A DNA stretch of 34,886 nucleotides, taken from NCBI RefSeq assembly GCF_016924665.1, contig NZ_JAFFJT010000036.1:1-34886 (forward strand), written 5' to 3'. The notes below the pieces were generated by a model that saw only the letters and a list, made by a program, of their open reading frames with translations, was not told where the DNA came from and did not search any database. Shown in pieces: positions 1-7,095 of the stretch. A program made the translations under genes and the position numbers. This DNA comes from Nocardioides sp. SYSU D00038. Lineage in GTDB: Bacteria; Actinomycetota; Actinomycetes; Propionibacteriales; Nocardioidaceae. Positions within the stretch are counted from its first letter, which is position 1; every line of letters begins with the position of its first letter.

Positions 1-85
1 GGGGGGGGGGGGGGGGGCCGCGGGGGGGGGGGGGGGGGCGCCCGCGCGGGGGGGGGGGGGGGGGGGGGGGGCCCCCCCCCCCCCC
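1..85. repeat. G/C homopolymer tract at window edge
   Basis: This stretch is almost only G and C in long runs: G at 1-17, G at 22-38, G at 48-71, and C at 72-85. The last G run meets the C run directly, so G48-71 and C72-85 could fold back on each other. No reading frame is supported here. Runs like these are typical of low-quality contig ends (for example poly-G calls in two-colour sequencing), so I regard the tract as a probable artefact and not as biology. Confidence 0.8.
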
Positions 86-130
86 GTCCCGCGTCACGGT
101 GGTGTGGGACGCTGGACCCGTGGAGACGCC

Positions 131-553
131 GTGGACGACGTGACCTGGCTGGCGTTCGCGCTCACGCTCACCGTCGCCGGCGGACTCGCGACGTGGCACG
201 CCGTGCGCACCCGGGGCCGGGCCGCCGCGGTCCGCCGGGCGGGCCTGACCGCGCTGCCGCTGGCCGCCTATCTCACCCAGACCCTCCAGCTGGTCGGCGA
301 GGTCGGCTCCGACGTCGCCGACTGGGCCTCCGGGCTGGTGCTCAGCCCCTCGGTCTGGGTCGGCGTGCTGCTGGGCGCGGCCGGCGCCGCGACGTACGTC
401 GTCGGCCGGCTGCTCGAGCGACGTGCCACCCCCGCGCGCCAGGAGCCGCGAGGGGTACCGCTCCGCCGGCGGGGCGGTCGTGCCGTGCCCGCCGTCGGCG
501 ACGCCGAGCTCGACGAGATCGAGGCGCTGCTGCGCAAGCGGGGCATCAGGTGA
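131..553 (+). CDS. Small membrane protein of unknown function
   Basis: About 140 residues. Three hydrophobic segments are visible: an N-terminal one starting WLAFALTLTVAGG, a middle one around LTALPLAAYLTQTL, and a third around VWVGVLLGAAGAATYVV. A basic, Arg-rich cytoplasmic tail follows and ends in an acidic then basic helix (DELDEIEALLRKRGI). I chose the GTG at 131 because GGAG lies five bases upstream; GTG codons at 104 and 140 are alternatives. The stop overlaps the next gene's start as GTGA, so the two are probably translationally coupled. I recognise the general type (short actinobacterial three-helix protein beside a deaminase/aldolase gene) but not a function. Confidence 0.75.
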   Translation: MDDVTWLAFALTLTVAGGLATWHAVRTRGRAAAVRRAGLTALPLAAYLTQTLQLVGEVGSDVADWASGLVLSPSVWVGVLLGAAGAATYVVGRLLERRATPARQEPRGVPLRRRGGRAVPAVGDAELDEIEALLRKRGIR

Positions 554-1791
554 GCCCTCGCCCCGACCCGGCGAGCGACCCGACGAGCGACGCCGCCCGT
601 GATGAGCTCGCGCAGCGGCTGACCGCCGCGGTGCGGGCCGCGCCCGGGCCGCTGCCGACCCCTGTGGTCGTCGTCGACCTCGACGCGTTCGACGCCAACG
701 CCGACGACCTGCTGCGCCGCGCGGCCGGCACGCCGATCCGGGTGGCCTCGAAGTCGGTGCGGGTGCCCGACCTCCTCGAGCGGGTGCTCGCCCGCGACGG
801 CTTCACGGGCGTCCTCGCCTACACGCTGGCCGAGGCGCTGTGGCTGCAGGAGCAGGGCGTGAGCGACGACGTGGTGGTGGCCTACCCCACCGTCGACGCC
901 GCCGCGCTGGGACGCCTGACCAGCGAGCCCGACGCCGCCGCGCGCGTGACGATCATGGTCGACGAGGTCGCCCACCTCGACGTGGTCGAACGGGCCCGGG
1001 TCGGCGACGAGCCGGTGCGGGTGGCGGTCGACGTCGACGCCGGCCTGCGGCTGGCCGGCCAGCACCTGGGCCCCAAGCGCTCGCCCCTGCAGGACGTCGA
1101 CGACGTGCTCGCGCTGGCTCGCGAGGTGCTCGGCCGACCCGGGTTCCGCCTGGTGGGCGTGATGACCTACGAGGGCCAGGTCGCCGGCGTACCCGACGAC
1201 GTGCCCTCCCAGCGGGCCCGCTCCGCCGTCGTACGACGGATCAAGGCGCTGTCGCTGCGCCAGCTCGAGGAACGGCGCGGCCGGATCGCCGAGGAGCTGT
1301 CGCGGCTGGTCGACCTGGAGTTCTGGAACGCCGGGGGCTCCGGCTCGGTGCAGCACACGGTCGCCGACCCGGTCGTCACCGAGGTGGCCGCCGGCAGCGG
1401 GCTGCTGGTCCCGACCCTGTTCGACCACTACCGGTCCTTCCGGCCCCGACCGGCCGCGTTCTTCGGGCTGCCGGTCACCCGCCGACCCTCCCCCGACGTC
1501 GCCACGGTGCACGGCGGCGGGCTGGTCGCCTCCGGCGCGGCGGGCCCGGACCGGCTGCCGGCGCCGTGGGCCCCGGCCGGCCTCGCCCTCACCGCGCTGG
1601 AGGGCGCCGGTGAGGTGCAGACCCCGCTGACCGGCGCCCCGGCGTCCGGGCTCGCGGTGGGCGACCTGGTCTGGTTCCGCCACGCCAAGTCCGGCGAGCT
1701 GTTCGAGCACACCACCACCGCCCACCTCCTGGCGGGCGACGCCCTCGTCGACCACGTGCCGACCTACCGGGGCCATGGCCTCGCCTTCTGA
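550..1791 (+). CDS. Amino acid deaminase/aldolase family PLP enzyme
   Basis: 413 residues with an alanine-racemase-like N-terminal barrel and a C-terminal beta domain, the layout of D-threonine aldolase and D-serine dehydratase-like enzymes (fold-type III). The TPVVVVDLDAFDAN opening at about 37-50 and IRVASKSVR at 63-71 are visible, with K68 the likely pyridoxal-phosphate lysine. VGVMTYEGQVAG and FWNAGGSGS further on look like cofactor- and phosphate-binding strands. The C-terminal half has the HAKSGELFEH pattern, whose His residues may bind metal as in D-threonine aldolases. The substrate cannot be told from sequence. It starts at a GTG overlapping the upstream stop by four bases, and its end overlaps the next gene by 17 bases. 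Confidence 0.85.
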   Translation: MSPRPDPASDPTSDAARDELAQRLTAAVRAAPGPLPTPVVVVDLDAFDANADDLLRRAAGTPIRVASKSVRVPDLLERVLARDGFTGVLAYTLAEALWLQEQGVSDDVVVAYPTVDAAALGRLTSEPDAAARVTIMVDEVAHLDVVERARVGDEPVRVAVDVDAGLRLAGQHLGPKRSPLQDVDDVLALAREVLGRPGFRLVGVMTYEGQVAGVPDDVPSQRARSAVVRRIKALSLRQLEERRGRIAEELSRLVDLEFWNAGGSGSVQHTVADPVVTEVAAGSGLLVPTLFDHYRSFRPRPAAFFGLPVTRRPSPDVATVHGGGLVASGAAGPDRLPAPWAPAGLALTALEGAGEVQTPLTGAPASGLAVGDLVWFRHAKSGELFEHTTTAHLLAGDALVDHVPTYRGHGLAF

Positions 1792-2383
1792 GGCGGTGCG
1801 CGCGGCCGAGGCGGTCGTCGACCTGGCCCGCTCGCGACCGCCCACCCTCGGTCCCGACGGCCGGCTGGTCTGCGTCGACGGGCCGGCCGGCTCGGGCAAG
1901 ACCACGCTGGCCGCCGCCGTCGCCGGGCTGACCGGCGGCCACGTCGTGCACGTCGACGAGCTGATCGAGGGCTGGGAGGGACTGTTCGACTCCGGCGACC
2001 AGCTGGCCTCGGCCGTGCGCCCGCTGGCGGAGGGTCGGCCCGGCAGCTACCGCGCCTTCGACTGGCACGCCTACGCCTTCGCCGACCCGGTGCCGGTGCC
2101 GCTGACGCCGTGGCTGGTGGTCGAGGGCGTCGGCAGCGGCTCGCCGGCGATCGCCGACCTGGTGACCGTGCTGGTGTGGGTCTCGGTCGACGACGACCTC
2201 CGCCTCGCGCGCGGCCTGGCCCGCGACGGCGCCGCCGCCGAGCCGCACTGGCGGCGGTGGATGGTCGACGAGCGCGCGCTGTTCGCCCGCGACCACACCG
2301 AGCAGCGCGCCGACGTCGTCGTCGACGGCACCGGCTCGACCGCGCCCGTGGTCCGGTCGCGCCGCGGCGGTGAGGCGCCCTAG
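1775..2383 (+). CDS. P-loop kinase-like protein (uridine kinase-like)
   Basis: 202 residues with a clear Walker A motif GPAGSGKTT at 36-44 near the N-terminus. HVDEL around 55-59 follows, as in uridine kinase/AAA-type nucleoside kinases. The central segment FDWHAYAF, then WLVVEGVGSG, resembles the substrate-binding and Walker B-like parts of the uridine kinase superfamily. The C-terminal part carries an Arg-rich lid-like stretch (HWRRWMVDER). Substrate unknown. The ATG start lies inside the end of the upstream enzyme gene (17-base overlap), so the two are likely co-expressed. Its TAG stop lies in a CTAG shared with the stop of the convergent minus-strand gene. Confidence 0.75.
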   Translation: MASPSEAVRAAEAVVDLARSRPPTLGPDGRLVCVDGPAGSGKTTLAAAVAGLTGGHVVHVDELIEGWEGLFDSGDQLASAVRPLAEGRPGSYRAFDWHAYAFADPVPVPLTPWLVVEGVGSGSPAIADLVTVLVWVSVDDDLRLARGLARDGAAAEPHWRRWMVDERALFARDHTEQRADVVVDGTGSTAPVVRSRRGGEAP

Positions 2384-2856
2384 GCCGGCGGGGCCGGCGG
2401 GGCCGGCGGGGCGTCGACCAGCGCCCGCAGCTGGCGGGCGGCGCGGCGCGCCGAGCCGCCGTCGGAGCCCTGGATCCCCATCGCCGGCAGCGTCGACCCG
2501 TCGGCGAGGTCGAGGGTCACCCAGGGCGCGCCCGCGGGCAGGTGGACCCCGACGACCTGGGCCCACTCGAGCTCGCGGCGGCGGTAGCCGTTGACCACGA
2601 CCAGCCGCTCCCGGGTCGCGACCACCCGCGAGCGGGTGAGCGCGTGCATGACGCCGAACGCGAGGACGCCGATCCCGACCAGGGTGGCCCGCTGCAGGAA
2701 CGTGAACCGGGCCCGGGTCTCGGCGTCGAAGGTGAACCAGGCCGCGGCGCAGATGACCACGAGGGCGAGGCCGAGCGCGATGCCGACCACCCGCACCCCG
2801 ACCGGACGCCAGGTGTGCGGGAGCGCGGGGACGCCCGGCTCAGATGCGGCAGGCAT
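2380..2856 (-). CDS. PH-domain-like membrane protein
   Basis: 158 residues. Two hydrophobic helices (VVGIALGLALVVICAAAWF and TLVGIGVLAFGVMHAL) are followed by a bacterial PH-like beta domain. In that domain SRVVATRERLVVVNGYRRREL and the strand after the Trp in EWAQVVGVHL match the usual pattern of actinobacterial PH-domain proteins. The C-terminus ends in a short Ala/Pro repeat encoded by three near-identical 9-bp units at the DNA level. The gene begins 17 bases inside hisG and shares a CTAG stop overlap with the convergent kinase-like gene. Its position after hisG is seen in several actinobacteria, but I know of no demonstrated link to histidine synthesis. Confidence 0.75.
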   Translation of the reverse strand: MPAASEPGVPALPHTWRPVGVRVVGIALGLALVVICAAAWFTFDAETRARFTFLQRATLVGIGVLAFGVMHALTRSRVVATRERLVVVNGYRRRELEWAQVVGVHLPAGAPWVTLDLADGSTLPAMGIQGSDGGSARRAARQLRALVDAPPAPPAPPA

Positions 2857-3727
2857 GGATGTCGGTCAGCAGGATGCCGCGGGCACCGAGGTCGTAGAGC
2901 CGGTCCATCAGCCGCTGGGCGCCGTCGCGGCGCACCATCGCCCGCACCGCCACCCAGCCCTCGCGGTGCAGCGGGGCGATCGTCGGCCCCTCTAGGCCGG
3001 GGGTGAGCGCGACCGCCTCGTCGAGGCGGGACTGCTCGATGTCGTAGTCCATCATCACGTAGCTGCGGGCGACCAGGACGCCCTCGACCCGCCGCCGGAA
3101 CACCCCGAACCCGCTCGGCACCGCGCCGGCCCGGGTGACCAGCACCGCCTCCGACTCCAGCAGCGTGTCGCCGAAGGTCTCCAGCCCGGCGGCGCGCAGC
3201 GTCGAGCCGGTCTCGACGACGTCGGCGATCACGTCGGCGACCCCGAGCTGGATGCTGGTCTCGACGGCGCCGTCGAGGCGCACCACCTCGGCCTCGAGGC
3301 CGCGCTCCTCCAGGAACGAGCGCACCACCCCGACGTACGACGTCGCGATCCGGGTGCCGGCCAGCTCGCTGAGGTCGGAGTAGCGACCGGCGGGCCCGGC
3401 GAACCGGAACCGGCTGCGGCCGAAGCCCAGCGGCAGCACCTCGTCGGCCTTGGCGCCGGAGTCGCGCAGCAGGTCGCGCCCGGTGATGCCGACGTCGAGG
3501 GTGCCCTCGCCGACGTAGAGCGCGATGTCGCGCGGACGCAGGTAGAAGAACTCCACGCCGTTCTCGGCGTCGACCAGCGTCAGCTGCTTGGTGTCGTCGC
3601 GCTGGCGGTAGCCGGACTCGCGCAGGATCTCGGTCGCGGCCACGGACAGCGCGCCCTTGTTGGGCACCGCGACCCGCAGCAGCGGCTGGTCGTCGGGACC
3701 GGTGCCGGGGTGGGACTGGGTGGTCAT
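2840..3727 (-). CDS. hisG: ATP phosphoribosyltransferase HisG (long form)
   Basis: 295 residues. It catalyses the first committed step of histidine synthesis, joining ATP and PRPP. The N-terminus LLRVAVPNKGALS is the HisG signature. GVADVIADVVETGSTLRAAGLE, around the middle, contains the PRPP-binding loop with the ETGSTL core. Length and the C-terminal ACT-like segment (GPTIAPLHREGWVAVRAMV, then IHACRI at the end) make it the long, histidine-feedback-regulated form that does not need HisZ. It lies 11 bases downstream of hisE. Start ATG at 3727. Confidence 0.97.
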   Translation of the reverse strand: MTTQSHPGTGPDDQPLLRVAVPNKGALSVAATEILRESGYRQRDDTKQLTLVDAENGVEFFYLRPRDIALYVGEGTLDVGITGRDLLRDSGAKADEVLPLGFGRSRFRFAGPAGRYSDLSELAGTRIATSYVGVVRSFLEERGLEAEVVRLDGAVETSIQLGVADVIADVVETGSTLRAAGLETFGDTLLESEAVLVTRAGAVPSGFGVFRRRVEGVLVARSYVMMDYDIEQSRLDEAVALTPGLEGPTIAPLHREGWVAVRAMVRRDGAQRLMDRLYDLGARGILLTDIHACRI

Positions 3728-3738
3728 CGGCAGCGCTC

Positions 3739-4002
3739 TCAGAGGTGGGCGTAGACGTCGTCGAGCTCGATGCCGGAGGCCAGCATGAGCACCTGGGCGT
3801 GGTAGAGCAGCTGGCTGATCTCCTCGGCCGCCCGCTCGGCGCCCTCGTGCTCGGCCGCCATCCAGGACTCCGCGGCCTCCTCGACCAGCTTCTTGCCGAT
3901 CGCATGGACCCCGGCGTCGAGGGCACGCACGGTGCCCGAGCCGTCGGGTCGGGTCCGCGCCTTCTCGGACAGCTCGGCCCAGAGCTCGTCGAACGTCTTC
4001 AC
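3739..4002 (-). CDS. hisE: Phosphoribosyl-ATP diphosphatase HisE
   Basis: 87 residues, the usual actinobacterial length, hydrolysing phosphoribosyl-ATP to phosphoribosyl-AMP (step 2 of histidine synthesis). It is an all-alpha MazG-like fold: KKLVEEAAESWMAA at 37-50 and RAAEEISQLLYH at 57-68 carry the metal-binding glutamates. I chose the GTG at 4002, which gives VKTFDELWAELSEKAR as in homologues, over an upstream in-frame ATG. The choice is supported by a TAGGCT hexamer 8 nt upstream, which fits a leaderless transcript. It sits between ribH and hisG. Confidence 0.95.
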   Translation of the reverse strand: MKTFDELWAELSEKARTRPDGSGTVRALDAGVHAIGKKLVEEAAESWMAAEHEGAERAAEEISQLLYHAQVLMLASGIELDDVYAHL

Positions 4003-4016
4003 GGTCGGCAAGCCTA
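4003..4016 (-). promoter_or_regulatory. Putative leaderless promoter of hisE
   Basis: TAGGCT (minus strand, 4016-4011) matches the actinobacterial -10 pattern TAnnnT and is followed by 8 nt and then the GTG start of hisE, so transcription would begin at or next to the start codon. No convincing -35 box is visible. There is no Shine-Dalgarno sequence before this GTG, which fits a leaderless mRNA. Confidence 0.45.
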
Positions 4017-4047
4017 CGGCGTGCGCGGCGCCCACCCGGCGCGGGTC

Positions 4048-4536
4048 TCAGGCCTCGTAGCCGCGCCGGACCCGCTTGAGCGTCTGGGCGGTGAGCAGGG
4101 CCGCGGACGTCGCCTCGTAGCCCTTGTCCTCGTGCGATCCCTCGAGGCCGGCCCGGTCGAGCGCCTGCTCCTCGGTGTCGCAGGTCAGCACGCCGAAGCC
4201 CACCGCGACCTGGTGGTCGAGCGCGACCCGGCCGAGCCCGTCGGTGGCGGCGTTGCAGACGTACTCGAAGTGGGGGGTGCCGCCGCGGATGACCACGCCG
4301 AGGGCCACCACGGCGTCGTAGCCCTGGGCCGCGAGCGCGCCCGCGACCACCGGGAGCTCGAAGGTGCCGGGGACCCGGACGACCACCGGCGCCTCGACCT
4401 GGTAGTCGTCGCAGGCCCGGGCGGCGCCGGCGAGCAGGCCGTCCATCACCTGGGTGTGCCAGCTGGCTGCGACCACCGCGACCCGCAGGTCGTGGCAGTC
4501 GACGGGCTGCTGGGTGGGTGCTCCGGCGCCGCTCAC
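4048..4536 (-). CDS. ribH: 6,7-dimethyl-8-ribityllumazine synthase RibH
   Basis: 162 residues. It condenses 5-amino-6-ribitylaminouracil with dihydroxybutanone phosphate to lumazine. SWH at 25-27, PGTFELP at 56-62 and GVVIRGGTPHFEYV at 80-93 (catalytic His 89) are visible, as is GVLTCDTEEQA at 115-125. The GTG start overlaps the ribBA stop as GTGA, and AAGGAG about 8 nt before it is a strong ribosome-binding site. It is the last gene of the rib operon, 45 bases before hisE. Confidence 0.97.
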   Translation of the reverse strand: MSGAGAPTQQPVDCHDLRVAVVAASWHTQVMDGLLAGAARACDDYQVEAPVVVRVPGTFELPVVAGALAAQGYDAVVALGVVIRGGTPHFEYVCNAATDGLGRVALDHQVAVGFGVLTCDTEEQALDRAGLEGSHEDKGYEATSAALLTAQTLKRVRRGYEA

Positions 4537-5780
4537 TGGCCGGCTCCTTCCGTGGAGGTGGTCGTCAGGTCGGGCAGGTGGTGGCCCATCCGGTCGCGCT
4601 TGGTGAGGAGGTAGGCCAGGTTGTGGTCGTTGGGGTGCGGCGTCAGCGGCACCCGCTCGGCGACCGGCACCCCGAAGTCCTCGAGGTTGGCCACCTTGTC
4701 GGGGTTGTTGGTCAGCAGCCGGACGCTGCCGATGCCCAGGTCGCGCAGCACCTGGGTCGCCGTGCCGTAGTGACGGGCGTCGGCGGGCAGGCCGAGGTCG
4801 AGGTTGGCGTCGACGGTGTCGCGGCCGCCGTCCTGGAGCTGGTAGGCCTGCAGCTTGGCGACCAGGCCGATCCCCCGGCCCTCGTGGCCGCGCAGGTAGA
4901 CCACCACGCCGCGGCCCTCCTTGACCACCAGGTCGAGCGCCTCGTCGAGCTGGGGTCCGCAGTCGCAGCGGTGGCTGCCGAAGACGTCGCCGGTGAGGCA
5001 CTCGGAGTGCACCCGGGTGAGCACCGGCTCGGGGCCGCTGACGTCGCCGTGCACGAGCGCGATGTGCTCGGAGCCGTCGACGGTGATCCGGTAGCCGTAG
5101 GCGGTGAAGTCGCCGTGGCGAGTCGGCAGCCGGGTCTCGGCGACCCGCTCGACCAGGTTCTCGGTGCGGCGCCGGTAGCGGACCAGGTCGTCGATCGAGA
5201 TCATCGCCAGGCCGTGCTCGTCGGCGAACGCCCGCAGCTCGGGTCCGCGCTTCATCGTCCCGTCGTCGTTGACCACCTCGACCAGCACGCCGGCAGGCGT
5301 GAGCCCGGCCATCCGGGCCAGGTCGACGGCCGCCTCGGTGTGGCCGCGGCGCACCAGCACGCCGCCCTCGCGGTAGCGCAGCGGGAACACGTGCCCGGGC
5401 CGGGTGATCTCCCACGGCTCGGTCGCGGAGTCGGCCAGCACCCGGGCGGTGTGGGCCCGGTCGGCGGCCGAGATGCCGGTGCTGACGCCGTCGCGCGCGT
5501 CGACCGAGATCGTGTACGCCGTGCGCAGCTTGTCCTTGTTGTGGGGCGTCATCAGCGGGATCTCGAGGCGGTCGAGCATCTCGGCCGGCATCGGCACGCA
5601 GATCACCCCGGAGCTGTGCCGGATCGTGAACGCCATCAGCTCCGGCGTGGCCTTGCTGGCCGCGAAGATGATGTCGCCCTCGTTCTCGCGGTCCTCGTCG
5701 TCGACGACCACGACCGCCCGGCCGGCCGCGATGTCGGCGACCGCGCGCTCGACGCTGTCGAGGCGGATCCGCTCGCTCAT
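4533..5780 (-). CDS. ribBA: Bifunctional DHBP synthase / GTP cyclohydrolase II
   Basis: 415 residues in two enzymes. Residues 1-200 are 3,4-dihydroxy-2-butanone 4-phosphate synthase: the acidic loop VDDEDRENEGD at 26-36, RRGHTEA at 144-150 and GVLVEVVNDDG at 164-174. Residues 205-415 are GTP cyclohydrolase II, with the zinc cysteines C261, C272 and C274 in VHSECLTGDVFGSHRCDCG, and RGHEGRGIGL at 297-306. Together they supply both branches of riboflavin synthesis from ribulose 5-phosphate and GTP. Start and stop overlap ribM (ATGA) and ribH (GTGA). Confidence 0.97.
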   Translation of the reverse strand: MSERIRLDSVERAVADIAAGRAVVVVDDEDRENEGDIIFAASKATPELMAFTIRHSSGVICVPMPAEMLDRLEIPLMTPHNKDKLRTAYTISVDARDGVSTGISAADRAHTARVLADSATEPWEITRPGHVFPLRYREGGVLVRRGHTEAAVDLARMAGLTPAGVLVEVVNDDGTMKRGPELRAFADEHGLAMISIDDLVRYRRRTENLVERVAETRLPTRHGDFTAYGYRITVDGSEHIALVHGDVSGPEPVLTRVHSECLTGDVFGSHRCDCGPQLDEALDLVVKEGRGVVVYLRGHEGRGIGLVAKLQAYQLQDGGRDTVDANLDLGLPADARHYGTATQVLRDLGIGSVRLLTNNPDKVANLEDFGVPVAERVPLTPHPNDHNLAYLLTKRDRMGHHLPDLTTTSTEGAGQ

Positions 5781-6466
5781 GCCACTGCTCCTTGCTGTGA
5801 GGTGACCACGACCGGCGGGCCGGTGCGGTCGGAGGTGCGTCGCTCGACGCGCCACCAGGTGAGGAAGCCGACGACGCAGAACGCGCCGTAGAAGAGGTAC
5901 ATACCGGCCGTCGGGTAGTAGCCCGCCCGCACCAGCGTGGTCACCCCGACGACGTCGACGGCGATCCAGACCAGCCAGAACTCCACCCAGCCCCGGGCCA
6001 TGCCGTAGGTCGCGAGCAGCGAGCCGGCGAGGATCCAGGCCTCGGTGGTGGGGCCCCACGACCCGATCTGCAGCAGCAGCGCGTACGCCGCGCCGTAGCC
6101 GACCGCGGCGAGCGCGAGGATCGCCAGCCGCTCGCGTCCGGTGGCCCAGCGGGGCGTGACCGCGTGCCCCTCGGCGTCCGGGGCCCGGCGGGTCCAGCGC
6201 CACCAGCCGTAGATGCTGGCGAGCGCGAACATCACCTGGCGCCCGGCCTGGCCCCACAGCGGCTCGGTGGTGGCGCCGCTCAGCTCGCCGCTCACGAAGA
6301 CCGTGAACAGCAGCGCGTTGCCGACCAGCCCGACCGGCCAGGCCCAGGCCAGCCGCCGCATCCCGAACAGGGCGCTGGCCAGACCGAACAGGTTGCCCAC
6401 GACCTCGCGCACCGCGAGCTGGCCGTCGCCGACCGCGATGGTGCCGTGGAGGAGCCAGTCGAGCAT
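5777..6466 (-). CDS. ribM: PnuC-family flavin transporter RibM
   Basis: 229 residues and about six or seven hydrophobic helices. PnuC-family features are visible, including ASIYGWWRW at about 81-89 and WVEFWLVWIAVDVVGV in the second half. PnuC proteins carry nicotinamide riboside, but family members inside FMN-controlled rib operons of actinobacteria (RibM/PnuX) have been shown to import riboflavin. Here it sits between ribE and ribBA downstream of an FMN riboswitch, the same order as the Streptomyces davawensis ribBMAH operon. Riboflavin as substrate is therefore inferred from context. It overlaps ribE by one base (TGATG) and ribBA by four (ATGA). Confidence 0.85.
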   Translation of the reverse strand: MLDWLLHGTIAVGDGQLAVREVVGNLFGLASALFGMRRLAWAWPVGLVGNALLFTVFVSGELSGATTEPLWGQAGRQVMFALASIYGWWRWTRRAPDAEGHAVTPRWATGRERLAILALAAVGYGAAYALLLQIGSWGPTTEAWILAGSLLATYGMARGWVEFWLVWIAVDVVGVTTLVRAGYYPTAGMYLFYGAFCVVGFLTWWRVERRTSDRTGPPVVVTSQQGAVA

Positions 6467-7095
6467 CAGGCCCGCTCCCCCACCGCAGCCGTCGGCCCGG
6501 TAGCGAGCCGGTGCGCCAGCAGCTTCTCGACGTGCTTGGCCAGCACGTCGACCTCGAGGTTGACCCGGTCGCCGGGGGCCCGGGTGCCGAGGGTGGTGCG
6601 GGCCAGCGTCTCGGGGATCAGGCTCACCGTGAAGGACGACTCGCCCGCGCTCACGACCGTCAGGCTGACGCCGTCGACGGTGATCGAGCCCTTGTCGACC
6701 AGGTAGCGGCCCAGCTCGGGCGGCATCGCCACCTCCACGACCTCCCAGTGCTCGCTGGGGGTGCGGCCGGCGATGGTGCCGACGGCGTCGACGTGCCCCT
6801 GGACGATGTGGCCGCCCAGCCGCTTGTCGGCGGTGACGGCGCGCTCGAGGTTGACCCGGTCGCCGGCGGCGACCCCGCGCAGGCTGGTCTTGTCGAGCGT
6901 CTCCTGCATCACGTCGGCGGTCCAGGTGTCGCCGTTGCGCTCAGCCACGGTCAGGCAGCAGCCGTTGACCGAGATCGAGTCGCCGAGCCCGGCGTCCTCG
7001 AGCACCGTGGTGGCCCGGATGGTGAGCCGGATGGCGTCGCCCTGGTCCTGGACCGCCGCGACGGTGCCGAGCTCCTCGACGATTCCGGTGAACAT
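6466..7095 (-). CDS. ribE: Riboflavin synthase alpha chain
   Basis: 209 residues. It dismutates two lumazine molecules into riboflavin and a pyrimidine that is recycled. The N-terminal signature MFTGIVEE and two internal lumazine-binding repeats are visible: VNGCCLTV at 43-50 with DVMQETL at 61-67, and VDGVSLTV at 140-147 with SLIPETL at 158-164. GHIVQGHVD at 95-103 ends the first barrel. This gene is called ribE or ribC in different species. It overlaps ribD's stop by one base (TGATG) and ribM's start by one base. Confidence 0.97.
   Translation of the reverse strand: MFTGIVEELGTVAAVQDQGDAIRLTIRATTVLEDAGLGDSISVNGCCLTVAERNGDTWTADVMQETLDKTSLRGVAAGDRVNLERAVTADKRLGGHIVQGHVDAVGTIAGRTPSEHWEVVEVAMPPELGRYLVDKGSITVDGVSLTVVSAGESSFTVSLIPETLARTTLGTRAPGDRVNLEVDVLAKHVEKLLAHRLATGPTAAVGERA

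Noticed and set aside
1..85. Telomere or replication origin
   Set aside because: Pure homopolymers without the short repeated units or hairpin arrays of linear actinobacterial ends, and no DnaA boxes.
193..549. Upstream extension of the deaminase/aldolase frame
   Set aside because: It lies wholly within the membrane-protein gene in another frame, is Arg/Pro/Gly-rich, and the GTG at 550 overlaps the preceding stop in the usual way.
268..1905. Long minus-strand frame opposite the first three genes
   Set aside because: No motif, composition typical of a GC shadow, and it runs against three coupled genes with clear domains.
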